NCBI GenBank assembly: GCA_002404865.1 | Contig: DHKP01000009.1 | Coordinates: 65,017-129,016, forward strand | Source of the DNA: Caryophanales bacterium UBA4691 | Lineage (GTDB): Bacteria; Bacillota_I; Bacilli_A; RFN20; CAG-826 | Direction: 5' to 3' | Length of the DNA: 64,000 nt | Shown here: positions 54,661 to 63,881 of the stretch, one piece after another | How positions within the stretch are numbered: position 1 is the first letter of the stretch | Layout: every line of letters starts with the position of its first letter | Notes under the pieces: generated by a model | Database searches by the model: none | What the model was told of the DNA's origin: nothing | The model's input: only the letters and a program-made list of their open reading frames with translations | Program-made: the position numbers and the translations under genes

Positions 54661-56365
54661 GAATGAAAAAAACGACGCTTTAGAAGCGGAAGGGAAATAT
54701 AAAACCCAAGTTGAATCTGCAACCGACTACATTGAGAACTTCGATATTCTCGAAACAATCACCAATGTTGGAAACGATGAAGTGTTCACTCCAAGAAAGA
54801 CTTGCGACATGATTTTAGATTCTCTTCCGGAAGAGGTCTGGCACAATCCGGATTACAAATGGTTGAATCCGGCCACAAAAAACGGAATTTTCGAGAGAGA
54901 AATTGCAATAAGGTTGGATAATGGCCTGAAAGACATCATTCCAGATATCGAGCAAAGAAGAAAACATATTCTTCAAAACATGATCTATTCTATTGGCCAA
55001 ACTAGATTTACTGCTAACGTTGCTAGAAGAACGGTTTATTACTGTTCCCAAGCCAATAGAAAATGTGACGGAATCAAAGCTAAAGATGGTCACTACGTCA
55101 ATGGTTATGCGATTGGCAACGGAAGCTGGTTCGACAATGAAGAAGGCAACATCAAAACCCCAAATATCAACCATACGTTTGTAGATGAAAAAGGAAGACT
55201 GATGCCTAATTCTTGCTCCGATGAAGAAAAGAAAAAATATAGATGCAAATATTGTGGAATCAACGGCGGATCTGCTTATAACGACGCCCATCAGCGTGAG
55301 ACATATGCTTATGAATTCATCCATTTTAGCGGGGACGAATTATTAAAGCATTTGCAGGATAGATTCTTTGGAGGTAATAGGAAAATGAAATTCGACATCA
55401 TAATTGGCAATCCGCCTTATCAGCTGAGCACTAATCAAGGTGGCACTCAAGCGACACCGATTTATCAAAATTTTGTGAAGCAGGCGGTTGGCTTAAATCC
55501 GAAATATATAAGCATGATCATCCCTTCTAAATGGTTCGCTGGTGGAATGTCAACGCTAGATGAGTTAAGAGCGTATATGATGTCGTGCAATAAAATTAAA
55601 TCGATGACCGATTTCTCGAATGCAAAAGAATGTTTTCCTACTAATAGCGTTGGAGGCGGAGTTTGTTATTTTCTATGGGACCGTGATTATGATGGGCCAT
55701 GCACTTTCACCAACGTGATTAATGGAAAAGCTCAAACGGAAATTAGAGAATTAAACGAGTTCCCCGTTTTAGTTAGATTAAATAAGGCGGTTTCAATCCT
55801 TAAAAAGATAAAGACACTGAACGAAGAAAACATGGTTGATTCTGGAAGCCCATTAATGCCTTTTGGACTTTCATCTGATGCCCGAGGAGAAAAAAGTCAA
55901 AGTAAAGAGAATTCAATTAAATTATATGCAAGCAATGGAATTACATTTATTTCAGAACATCAAATCAAAAAAGGTCAAGATTTGCTTAACAAATATAAAG
56001 TTTTGGTTGGGATTCTAGGAGCTGAGCACGCTTTGGAACCTGACAAGGATGGTAAGTTTAGAATAATTACATCCTCTTTGAAAGTTATAGGGCCTCAAGA
56101 AGCTTGCACACACTCGTATTTTACTATTGGAAAATTCGATAATTTAGGGGAAGCCCAAAATTTATGCAATTATCTAAAAACAAAATTTGCTCGTTTCTTA
56201 ATTTTACTAGCTATGACATCAACACATCTTTCTAGGAACGTTTTGCTCTTTTTGCCTAAACAAAATTTTGATTCAGTTTGGACTGATCAAAAACTTTATA
56301 AAAAATATGGTTTTAGTGTGGATGAAATCAATCTTATTGAGGAAACAATGAAGGAGATGAAGTAA
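54650..56365 (+). CDS. Adenine-specific DNA methyltransferase (Eco57I-like), NPPY type
   Basis: 571 residues from the ATG at 54650 (GGAGGA 9 bases before; the ATG at 54641 touches the ribosome-binding site). NDEVFTPRKTCDMILDSLPE is motif X-like, WLNPATKNGIFEREIAIRL motif I, and FDIIIGNPPYQLSTNQGG motif IV with catalytic NPPY. Between motifs I and IV lies a Cys-rich stretch (CKYCGINGGSAYNDAHQRET). The C-terminal 250 residues may be the target-recognition part. The host DNA is expected to be m6A-modified at its site. Confidence 0.88.
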   Translation: MLAENEKNDALEAEGKYKTQVESATDYIENFDILETITNVGNDEVFTPRKTCDMILDSLPEEVWHNPDYKWLNPATKNGIFEREIAIRLDNGLKDIIPDIEQRRKHILQNMIYSIGQTRFTANVARRTVYYCSQANRKCDGIKAKDGHYVNGYAIGNGSWFDNEEGNIKTPNINHTFVDEKGRLMPNSCSDEEKKKYRCKYCGINGGSAYNDAHQRETYAYEFIHFSGDELLKHLQDRFFGGNRKMKFDIIIGNPPYQLSTNQGGTQATPIYQNFVKQAVGLNPKYISMIIPSKWFAGGMSTLDELRAYMMSCNKIKSMTDFSNAKECFPTNSVGGGVCYFLWDRDYDGPCTFTNVINGKAQTEIRELNEFPVLVRLNKAVSILKKIKTLNEENMVDSGSPLMPFGLSSDARGEKSQSKENSIKLYASNGITFISEHQIKKGQDLLNKYKVLVGILGAEHALEPDKDGKFRIITSSLKVIGPQEACTHSYFTIGKFDNLGEAQNLCNYLKTKFARFLILLAMTSTHLSRNVLLFLPKQNFDSVWTDQKLYKKYGFSVDEINLIEETMKEMK

Positions 56366-56366
56366 C

Positions 56367-59300
56367 ATGGAAGAAATTTTAGTTACAAAATCTCCCGATA
56401 TTAATCAAACGGATACAATTCAGTATCACGAAAACAAAACAATCTTTAGTTTGGATGACAAAAACAATACCGACGGTTCACTGATTCTCATTTATATGTA
56501 TTTGTTGCCTAGATTCCAAACGCATGGAATCAAGGTAGGCATGACCAAATGCAGAATCGGAGAGACTTTTTGGCATGCAATTAAATCTAGGATACACGAT
56601 CAGCAACACGAATTAGCGCTTACCGATGATCAATATCAAAAATACGGATTGGAAAGAGAGATCGTCTATTGGGGCATTTGCCTCGATGCAAAAAACGATT
56701 CCTTTAAAGATTATTCCGTCCATAACGAAATCAAAAAGACAAACGCTGGGATTGTGGAGAAGGAGCAGGAGTGGTTCACGAATGTTCCGACCGACGAGCT
56801 CATCGGCATCTTCAATTCATTGAGACACACGGATGAAAACAAAGAAATATATACTCCAAGGAAAGAGCAGCAGGAATGCATCGACGCCATGAGCGAGTAT
56901 TTTGCCGAGAACCCAAACGGCCGATTCCTTTTGAACTGCAAAATGAGATTCGGCAAATCGTTCACGACCTACAAGTACTGCGAAGACCATAATCTAGAGA
57001 GAATATTGATCCTTACCTTCGTACCAGCTGTTGAATCTTCTTGGCGTGAAGACTTAAGACATATTAAGAAAAGCTACAGGTATTTCACCGACGATAACCT
57101 AAGAAGAAGCGACTTCATGCTGGGTTTTATTCAAGATCCTTACGTCTTGTTCCTTTCGCTTCAAAATTACTTGGGCAAAGAAAAGAACGCAGATGTCAAA
57201 GCCAAGATTCAGCAATTGCAGAACATCGATTGGGACTTGGTCATCCTCGACGAATACCATTTCGGCGCATGGAACCAAAGAACACAAGGAACCCTGAAAG
57301 TCAAAGAGGAAAAGAGCGAAGACCTCGATAGCAACTACCAAGAGCAATTGAAGAAGACTGGCGACATCATCCAGAAATTCAATATCAAGACTAGACAGAC
57401 CATTTGCTTGTCCGGAACCCCGTTTAAGGCGTTGGCCAGGGGCGAGTTCACGGACAAATCCTCTTTCACGTACTCCTTTTTCGATGAGCAGAGAAACAAA
57501 TATCCTAATAGCGACAAAGGCGATTTCTCTGTCGTGAATCCAAGTTACGCCGCCTTTCCAGACATTAAGATATTCGGATACAACATGTCCAGGCTTTTCG
57601 GCAATCTGACGGCTTCCGTTTTCTCAGAAGATAGATTGCTCACAAAAAAATATTTCTCTTTGAACAAATTCTTCGAAACAAGGCAGGAGAACAACCCGAA
57701 TGAGCCATGCACGTTCATTTACGAGGATGAGATCAAGAAATGGCTTGAGATCATAAAGGGACGTTCCACTTTTGGAGATAAGTTTCCTTATTCCAACCCA
57801 CAGATGCTTCAAAACAATGTTCATACATTGTGGCTCATGCCGACAGTCAAATCGTGCAAGGCGATGGAAAAGCTTTTGAAGTCGGATGAATACTTTTCCA
57901 GATATCAGATTATCAATCTATCTCAGGATGGCGTGGGTGCCGGAAACGACGCTTACGAATATTTGATGAACGGCATCACCGAATCCGAGAACACCAATAA
58001 GCTCGGGTCGATTGCGATAACGGTCAATAAGCTGACCATTGGTGTTACGGTTAAGAAATGGTCCAGCGTGTTCGTGCTGAAGGATTTGGCCAGCCCTGAG
58101 CAGTATTTTCAGGCAATTTTCAGAATACAGACACCATATGTTGTGAATGGGGTAATTGAGAAGAAAGATGGATACGTCTACGATTTTAATATCGATAGGG
58201 CCAGTGCCTTGCTTTTGAAGTACGCCGAGCAATCGGAGAATGAGCAGACGACAAAACTTCAGATTGCGAAGCTGATTGTTAAATACATGCCGATTTTTGT
58301 GAATGGCGACATGTCTGACCCGATCTCAGAACAAGTGTTCTACGAGTTGGCGCAATATGGCGATTCCAGTGGGATTCCTTTGTCGAGGAAAATCACAGAC
58401 ACTACCAAAACCACTAGAATGCTCGACGAAGAGACGATGGCTGAGATGCTCAACGACAAAGAGGTCAGTGACATCATCAAGAGGGTTTTCGCGCATGCAA
58501 AATTCGGGAAAACGAAGACAAGGACTGTCCCGGCCAAGCCTGAAGATGGCTTTGATACGAAAATAGCGCAGGAAGGCAGGAACAAAGGCTACGAGCTTGG
58601 TCAGCAAGACTATCAAAATTATGTTGACTATGACGATAATCAAGTCCAAACGGAATTTGAAAAAGCCCTTTTCGATTACATCAAAGAATACTGCCCGAAG
58701 GATTATGATCAGGCAAAAGCCGCTTGGTATGCCAATGGGTTCAAAAAAGGTTACGAAGCTGGCGTCAACGCCCCCATCAAAAAAGAGCAATGTGGCCACG
58801 ACGACGGTGTTAAGTTCGTTGATGTGATAAAGAAAAGATTTAGCAAGGACATCAAATATACCAGCAACACTAGAGTGATGATTGATAATTTTGTAAAAGC
58901 CTATTTGAACGACACAAAGAATATCCCTGTTAAATATAGAGGCATGCTTTACAGAAGATGGTATTGCGATTCTTTTAGAAGAGCCGTGAAAACCAATCTA
59001 ACACCTGTTGTCGACCCAAAAAACGGCGAGACGATTGAAGATGCCGATAATGTATTGAAGCATTTACTCGCAAGATTGTTTGAATTCTTATATATCAGCG
59101 TATACCGCGAGACCACCTTTATGGAAATCTTCAATAATGCCGATCCTAATGTTTTCTTAGAAGCGGTTGGCATCACTAAAAAAGATTTCGAAATACTCAA
59201 CAAATACAAAGTCTTCCAAGAGGATGTTTTAAATAACTACATACATGATTTCTTCGTGAATGAATCTTTAGGAAGTAAGTTGGACTTAAAGGATGAGGAA

Positions 59301-59666
59301 GTCCAAAAACAATATAGAAATAGTTTTGATTGGTTTGGATTCGGACTCGAAAGTGACGATGCCACGCAAGAAGAAATATTGGAAAACAAAGATGTCAACT
59401 CTATGAAAAATGATTTTATAGAAAAAACGGTAATAAATGTTGATTCTGAAAATCCTGAAGAAGAACCACGAGAGGATGAAGATGCCAACCAATCGGAACC
59501 CACTTTGCTCGACAAAATCAAAGACCTTCTTTCTACAAAACAAATGAAGTCTTCGAAGATTGCCTTAGAATTGGGTGTTTCTAAAAAGGAAATCAACCAA
59601 GTTTTATACGCTCATAGTGATATTTTTGTTAAAGATTTATTTTTCAATTGGAAGTTAAAAAGATAA
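56367..59666 (+). CDS. GIY-YIG-type nuclease fused to SF2 helicase, restriction subunit
   Basis: 1099 residues. The N-terminal 150 resemble GIY-YIG/T5orf172 nucleases: IYMYLLPRFQTHGIKVGMTK, an Arg in KSRIHDQ, and EKEQEWF near 140. Then a superfamily 2 helicase: CKMRFGKSFTTYK (Walker A, about 192), VILDEYHFGAW (DEYH, about 295), CLSGTPFKAL (about 348), and QAIFRIQTP (about 581) in the place of motif VI. A long middle region and a C-terminal winged helix (KSSKIALELGVSKKEINQVL) follow. AAGGAG before the ATG. Probably translocates on and cuts unmodified DNA. Confidence 0.82.
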   Translation: MEEILVTKSPDINQTDTIQYHENKTIFSLDDKNNTDGSLILIYMYLLPRFQTHGIKVGMTKCRIGETFWHAIKSRIHDQQHELALTDDQYQKYGLEREIVYWGICLDAKNDSFKDYSVHNEIKKTNAGIVEKEQEWFTNVPTDELIGIFNSLRHTDENKEIYTPRKEQQECIDAMSEYFAENPNGRFLLNCKMRFGKSFTTYKYCEDHNLERILILTFVPAVESSWREDLRHIKKSYRYFTDDNLRRSDFMLGFIQDPYVLFLSLQNYLGKEKNADVKAKIQQLQNIDWDLVILDEYHFGAWNQRTQGTLKVKEEKSEDLDSNYQEQLKKTGDIIQKFNIKTRQTICLSGTPFKALARGEFTDKSSFTYSFFDEQRNKYPNSDKGDFSVVNPSYAAFPDIKIFGYNMSRLFGNLTASVFSEDRLLTKKYFSLNKFFETRQENNPNEPCTFIYEDEIKKWLEIIKGRSTFGDKFPYSNPQMLQNNVHTLWLMPTVKSCKAMEKLLKSDEYFSRYQIINLSQDGVGAGNDAYEYLMNGITESENTNKLGSIAITVNKLTIGVTVKKWSSVFVLKDLASPEQYFQAIFRIQTPYVVNGVIEKKDGYVYDFNIDRASALLLKYAEQSENEQTTKLQIAKLIVKYMPIFVNGDMSDPISEQVFYELAQYGDSSGIPLSRKITDTTKTTRMLDEETMAEMLNDKEVSDIIKRVFAHAKFGKTKTRTVPAKPEDGFDTKIAQEGRNKGYELGQQDYQNYVDYDDNQVQTEFEKALFDYIKEYCPKDYDQAKAAWYANGFKKGYEAGVNAPIKKEQCGHDDGVKFVDVIKKRFSKDIKYTSNTRVMIDNFVKAYLNDTKNIPVKYRGMLYRRWYCDSFRRAVKTNLTPVVDPKNGETIEDADNVLKHLLARLFEFLYISVYRETTFMEIFNNADPNVFLEAVGITKKDFEILNKYKVFQEDVLNNYIHDFFVNESLGSKLDLKDEEVQKQYRNSFDWFGFGLESDDATQEEILENKDVNSMKNDFIEKTVINVDSENPEEEPREDEDANQSEPTLLDKIKDLLSTKQMKSSKIALELGVSKKEINQVLYAHSDIFVKDLFFNWKLKR

Positions 59667-59674
59667 ATTTTAAT

Positions 59675-60622
59675 ATGGATAAAAAGATTAGATGCATAAA
59701 TGAGTTTTATAAAACAAAGATCTATAAAGGACCAAAGTATCTATATAAATATAGACCCTTTGACGAACATACTTTTGATATGCTCGAAAATGATTATCTA
59801 TATCTTTGCAAAGCTAAAAATCTTGACGATCCTACTGAGTGCGCAGCAACCATTGATTTTAATAAATTCTATGATCTAGAAACTAACAACGTTAAGAGAG
59901 AATGCGTCCAATTTATTATTGAAAAGCTTAGGCCGTATACAAGCGAAGAAAATTATCAAATGATTCTAACTATTATGGGCTCCATGATGAATAGGAACGG
60001 AACCATAAGGCCTAATTATTTGCTCGATTGTCAATCACAACTGCAAGCTCTTTTACCAGAAGACTATGATGTCGCACCATTTATAAACTGGATTGTAGGC
60101 ATACCTGAAAAATTGGATTCCCCTGAAATCAAGCCTCAAATTTATACGTTGATCAAAGCAATGTACAACGCGAGGGAGGAGCTTGGAATTTGTTCTTTAA
60201 GTGCAAATAAAAATGATGAAACAATGTGGAAAGAATACGCTGCTAATGGGATGGGATATTGTGTCGAGTACGATATGACTGATTATGATTATCTTAACCT
60301 TTTGTTTCCTGTGATATATGTTTCTGAAAACGAGAGAGAAACCGACATAACAACAAAGATTCTTCTATCGTTTATTGAGAATATGATTGAAGGTTTCTCT
60401 CACGGAACTATTGAAGCCGATGTTTCCCAATGTATAACACTCTTTCTTACGAAATACGACAAATGGAAATATCAAAATGAATGGCGATTGCTTGGAGATG
60501 CGGCTTCAAAGCTAAAGGCACCAAAAATCAATGCAATTTATCTTGGAAAGCGAGTATCCAAAACTAATCTCAATGCAATGAATAATTTCTCTAAAGGTAA
60601 ATTCAAAATGATTAAAGATTAG
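59675..60622 (+). CDS. DUF2971 family protein
   Basis: 315 residues. KYLYKYRPFDEHTFDMLEND, YLCKAKNLDDPTECAATIDF and CSLSANKNDETMWKEYAANG match the DUF2971 pattern, a family of unknown function often met in phage-defence neighbourhoods. The end WKYQNEWRLLGDAASK is also typical. The ATG at 59675 has no ribosome-binding site; a TTG at 59648 overlapping the helicase end is the alternative. Ends 12 bases before the next start. Confidence 0.8.
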   Translation: MDKKIRCINEFYKTKIYKGPKYLYKYRPFDEHTFDMLENDYLYLCKAKNLDDPTECAATIDFNKFYDLETNNVKRECVQFIIEKLRPYTSEENYQMILTIMGSMMNRNGTIRPNYLLDCQSQLQALLPEDYDVAPFINWIVGIPEKLDSPEIKPQIYTLIKAMYNAREELGICSLSANKNDETMWKEYAANGMGYCVEYDMTDYDYLNLLFPVIYVSENERETDITTKILLSFIENMIEGFSHGTIEADVSQCITLFLTKYDKWKYQNEWRLLGDAASKLKAPKINAIYLGKRVSKTNLNAMNNFSKGKFKMIKD

Positions 60623-60634
60623 GAGGTGAAACAA

Positions 60635-62659
60635 TTGGATGACATTATAGAAGAAATAAAAAAGAGCTGTCCATTTAAGACGGAAGCAGAACTATTTGAC
60701 TATTTAAAAACAACGTTAACAGGATACGATTTAATCGATTTATTAGAAAAGCTGAGTTGCCTCAGGTTTTTCTCACTTACCAGTTTTTTGACGTATTCTG
60801 AAACTGAAAGAAACGGGGTAAGGAAAATATTTGATGAAGGCTTTTCTTTCCTCGTTCCATTTTTGTTTTGCTTTAAAATAGAAGAAGGCGATGAAAAAAT
60901 TAGATATGACAAAATCAAATCGATTTGTCAAAATATTTCCTATTTTTTATTTGTGACACGGATGAACAAACGTGGGAATGACAAAATTGATTATATCCAA
61001 AATAATTTAACGGATTTGTTCGCTGATTTTAAAGCTATTCCTGTGGGTTGTATATTAGAGTGTGAAGACGATTTAATGATTCAAAAATACGATGTCACAT
61101 CTTCGGACTTGCTCAAAGAATTACTAATAGTTTTTCCAAAAAGAATTTTCAGCCCTAAAACAAAAATTCAAGCTTTCGAGCCAAGTTATTTTATCGATAA
61201 TTTTTCTTCAATAATAGATACAAGTGGTTTCATTATTAGCAAAGATTGCAAGTCATATAATTTATGTAACGATTTATCCGCTGGGCTAGGAACTTTAGGA
61301 ATAGGAAGCTTTAATGTTTCCAATCCTTTATCTACTATTAATTTATCTCGCAAGCTTTTTATAAAAAAGAACGGTATATTGTATAACTTGAATGATGATT
61401 TGATATGCGGAAGATTAAATAGATCGGTTGAATCATTGTTTTCTTCACAGAAAGAAAAAGACGAGTGGAGAATTAAATATAAGGAAAAAACCGAATCTAT
61501 AGTCAAGGAAGTTTTTGAAAAATATTTAATTGGTGGGGTTTATTACGAAAACAATTTTTATAAAGGAAAAAATGGGAATTTTTGCGAAAACGATGGCATG
61601 TTTGTTTACCATGATTTTGCGATTTGCATAGAAATAAAAGGGAATAAATTTAATCCTGATCCAGTAAGCGAAAACTCTGAAAAAGTAGAGGATTCTTATA
61701 AAAATGTTTTAAGTAAAGCTAAGGCACAAGTTATAAGAATTAGAGAAGAGATTGAGCAACAACAAAACTTTACAATCTATGATTCCAAAAGGAAGCCCAT
61801 ATTTCATTTCGATAACCTTAATACAAAAAACATCATAGGGATTTGCATCTATTTTGAGGATATAGGGACTTATCTTGCCGATTTTGCCAAAGAGCCGGAG
61901 CGGATAATTCATATTTCGTTTTATGACCTATTGATGGTATTTGAATACCTGGAAAACCCGCTATTAATTATCAAATATTTATTTGAGCGCAGCGGACCTA
62001 TTAAAAATGAGAAAATATATCTAAACGATGAAATGATGTTTTTAAGCCTCTTTAGGGATTGCATACATTTGAACTCATATATTAATGATCAAAACATTTA
62101 TAAACAGCAAAATATAGGCAATATATTTTTTCCAAACGACGAATTCGGAATGGAAATTGAACTGTATTTTATGGGTGGTAGATCAAAACCCCCAATTATG
62201 ATTAATGAGTTTGTAAATCGAATCGTTAGCACAGACGATTACTCGGCGATTGATGACAACTTATTTACTGGATTGTTCACTATTCTTTGTGAGTCAAAAG
62301 AAAAATGGGAAGCCATAGAGATAAAATTTAAGGAAAAGAATAATTCAAAATCAAGGATGCCGATTGTTTTGTCCTATTTTAATAAAACTGGTAGTGCTTT
62401 TGCTTTGATGTTTATTTCGCGAGGGCACAATCCTTATCAAAAAAGACAAAGTATAGCATTTGCAAAAAGATATTTTGAATATCGTGAACAGGTGGGCACT
62501 ATTTACCTTATTTCGGTAGGTAAAGATTATAGCAATTACTTAAAGATAAATAAACAGGACGAATTTTTAAAAGACATTGATGATAAAAGCCTGCTATCTG
62601 ATATCCGCTTTAGTATCGTCAGTCACACTCAATTTTTTGATGATGAGATAGTGAATTAA
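60635..62659 (+). CDS. Unrecognised protein with PD-(D/E)XK-like nuclease core
   Basis: 674 residues, very AT-rich gene. The TTG at 60635 is preferred, since AGGAGG (60621-60626) ends 8 bases before it while the GTG at 60626 overlaps that site. Residues about 300-380 hold GGVYYENNFYKGKNGNFCEN then DGMFVYHDFAICIEIKGNKF, a D...ExK spacing like PD-(D/E)XK nucleases, with a helical stretch after. The last third (SYFNKTGSAFALMFISRG onward) is unrecognised. It could be a second effector nuclease of the operon. Its stop overlaps the convergent small gene by 4 bases. Confidence 0.62.
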   Translation: MDDIIEEIKKSCPFKTEAELFDYLKTTLTGYDLIDLLEKLSCLRFFSLTSFLTYSETERNGVRKIFDEGFSFLVPFLFCFKIEEGDEKIRYDKIKSICQNISYFLFVTRMNKRGNDKIDYIQNNLTDLFADFKAIPVGCILECEDDLMIQKYDVTSSDLLKELLIVFPKRIFSPKTKIQAFEPSYFIDNFSSIIDTSGFIISKDCKSYNLCNDLSAGLGTLGIGSFNVSNPLSTINLSRKLFIKKNGILYNLNDDLICGRLNRSVESLFSSQKEKDEWRIKYKEKTESIVKEVFEKYLIGGVYYENNFYKGKNGNFCENDGMFVYHDFAICIEIKGNKFNPDPVSENSEKVEDSYKNVLSKAKAQVIRIREEIEQQQNFTIYDSKRKPIFHFDNLNTKNIIGICIYFEDIGTYLADFAKEPERIIHISFYDLLMVFEYLENPLLIIKYLFERSGPIKNEKIYLNDEMMFLSLFRDCIHLNSYINDQNIYKQQNIGNIFFPNDEFGMEIELYFMGGRSKPPIMINEFVNRIVSTDDYSAIDDNLFTGLFTILCESKEKWEAIEIKFKEKNNSKSRMPIVLSYFNKTGSAFALMFISRGHNPYQKRQSIAFAKRYFEYREQVGTIYLISVGKDYSNYLKINKQDEFLKDIDDKSLLSDIRFSIVSHTQFFDDEIVN

Positions 62660-62829
62660 AGCAAATTGATAACGCTGATTAAATCACAATAGTTGCATTG
62701 CAACAATTTACAAATTTTCCTTAAGGTTGCTAGACTTACATCGTCGTTGCTTTTCATCAAATCATAATCTTCAGAGCTTATACCAGATTTGGATATGAGC
62801 TCTTTTTTCGTCATGTCTTTTTCTTTCAT
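62656..62829 (-). CDS. Small Cro/C1-type helix-turn-helix protein
   Basis: 57 residues from the ATG at 62829: MTKKELISKSGISSEDYDLM, then VSLATLRKICKLLQCNYCDL, an HTH_26-type fold. The ATG overlaps the stop of the upstream gene (ATGA). Just upstream, in the same frame, YTSYDGLWSLMKEKDM resembles the missing first helix of the family but has no ATG, so the 5' end may have been lost by a frameshift into the neighbour. Confidence 0.65.
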   Translation of the reverse strand: MKEKDMTKKELISKSGISSEDYDLMKSNDDVSLATLRKICKLLQCNYCDLISVINLL

Positions 62830-63350
62830 GAGAGACCATAAACCATCATAAGATGTATATCCAAAATCCTCGTTATTTTGCTTAATATCATCGCAAAAGG
62901 CCTTTTTTTCCTTCTGATTATGCGTTGGATGTGGTCGTTTAAAAGCGCGGTGACGTCTTTGGTGATGTAGCCTTTTCTAACAGTCAAACCAATGGCTCTA
63001 AAGTCTTCTATCATGCACATTTTCGCTTTGCCGTCTAGCTCGCAATACTCAATGGCGTCCTCTAAGCCTTCCTGACAGATGAGTGAAGGGCTGAGGGACA
63101 AAGCATCGCGATAGGAGATGTCTTTGCCGCTTTTCGGGTTCATGAGCTTTCTTGCGTACTCCCCTTTTTGGATAGCTTCGACAATTCCGGCTTTTTCGTT
63201 CTCGAAATCCTTGATGAACCATGTCCATATCGTCTCATAGACCATGGCTGCGTTGATCCTTTCCCCAGGTGAGGCAATCCTCAGAATCGCATTGTAGAGA
63301 TTCTTCTCCAAGATTTCGAAAATGGATCCGATGGTGGCGCTTGCTTTCAT
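62826..63350 (-). CDS. Hypothetical protein
   Basis: 174 residues; not recognised. The ATG at 63350 (MKASATIGSIFEILEKNLYN) follows GGGGGAA by 7 bases; an ATG at 63413 lies upstream without a site. Mostly helical with a basic end (QRIIRRKKRPF). The final 20 residues may be a read-out of the wrong frame if the neighbouring helix-turn-helix gene was once longer. Base composition is more GC-rich than the defence operon beside it. Confidence 0.5.
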   Translation of the reverse strand: MKASATIGSIFEILEKNLYNAILRIASPGERINAAMVYETIWTWFIKDFENEKAGIVEAIQKGEYARKLMNPKSGKDISYRDALSLSPSLICQEGLEDAIEYCELDGKAKMCMIEDFRAIGLTVRKGYITKDVTALLNDHIQRIIRRKKRPFAMILSKITRILDIHLMMVYGLS

Positions 63351-63551
63351 AATTCCGTTCCCCCTTTGAAGCACGGCCGAAATCAGTCCCGTCTGATCTC
63401 GTTTCAAAAACAAGCTCTAATGCAATGACATTGCGGAACGATAGTGATCCGTGATGGATGTTTCCTCAATTTTAACATGAATGGCACGATTTCCGAATTG
63501 CAAGGAGTCTAAAGCTTTGGAAACAGCCCATCGAAAAGGGAGGACACGCTT

Positions 63552-63713
63552 ATGTGGGAGGAGATAAGAACGCCCGAAGGGAAGCTCCTTTTCCGAATCA
63601 ACCGGAAAGAGAAGCTCGTGGAGGGCAAGAAAGGCGATTGGATCGTGACAGCCAGCTTAATCGGAAAGGAGGTGAAAGTGGAAAGAAAAGGCGGACAAAA
63701 GAAAACGAATTAG
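63552..63713 (+). CDS. 53-residue basic hypothetical protein
   Basis: Reads MWEEIRTPEGKLLFRINRKE, then KGDWIVTASLIGKEVKVERK and a Lys-rich end, stop TAG at 63711. GGGAGGA lies 7 bases before the ATG. The alternating hydrophobic/charged pattern suggests a small beta-rich protein. No name can be given. Confidence 0.55.
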   Translation: MWEEIRTPEGKLLFRINRKEKLVEGKKGDWIVTASLIGKEVKVERKGGQKKTN

Positions 63714-63753
63714 CAGACACAGTCTAAGACAAAGAAGCAAACCCCAGATGAAC

Positions 63754-63817
63754 AAGATGAACACGGATTTACGTCTTCCAAGGAAAGAGGAGGACGACGT
63801 CTATGTTCATCTTTTTG
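63754..63817 (+). terminator. Rho-independent terminator
   Basis: AAGATGAACA (63754-63763) pairs with TGTTCATCTT, with a long, partly paired loop, followed by TTT. Sits behind the 53-residue gene. Confidence 0.65.
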
Positions 63818-63881
63818 TTTTGACTAGGAAATTGTATTTGAAACCAAAGCGAAGCGAAATAGACCCGTTTTGGCAGCCGTC

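Noticed and set aside
54815..55324. 169-residue minus-strand frame inside the methyltransferase gene
   Set aside because: Antisense to a recognisable methyltransferase; no motif of its own.
58326..58799. 157-residue minus-strand frame inside the helicase gene
   Set aside because: Overlaps the conserved helicase on the other strand; no supporting signal.
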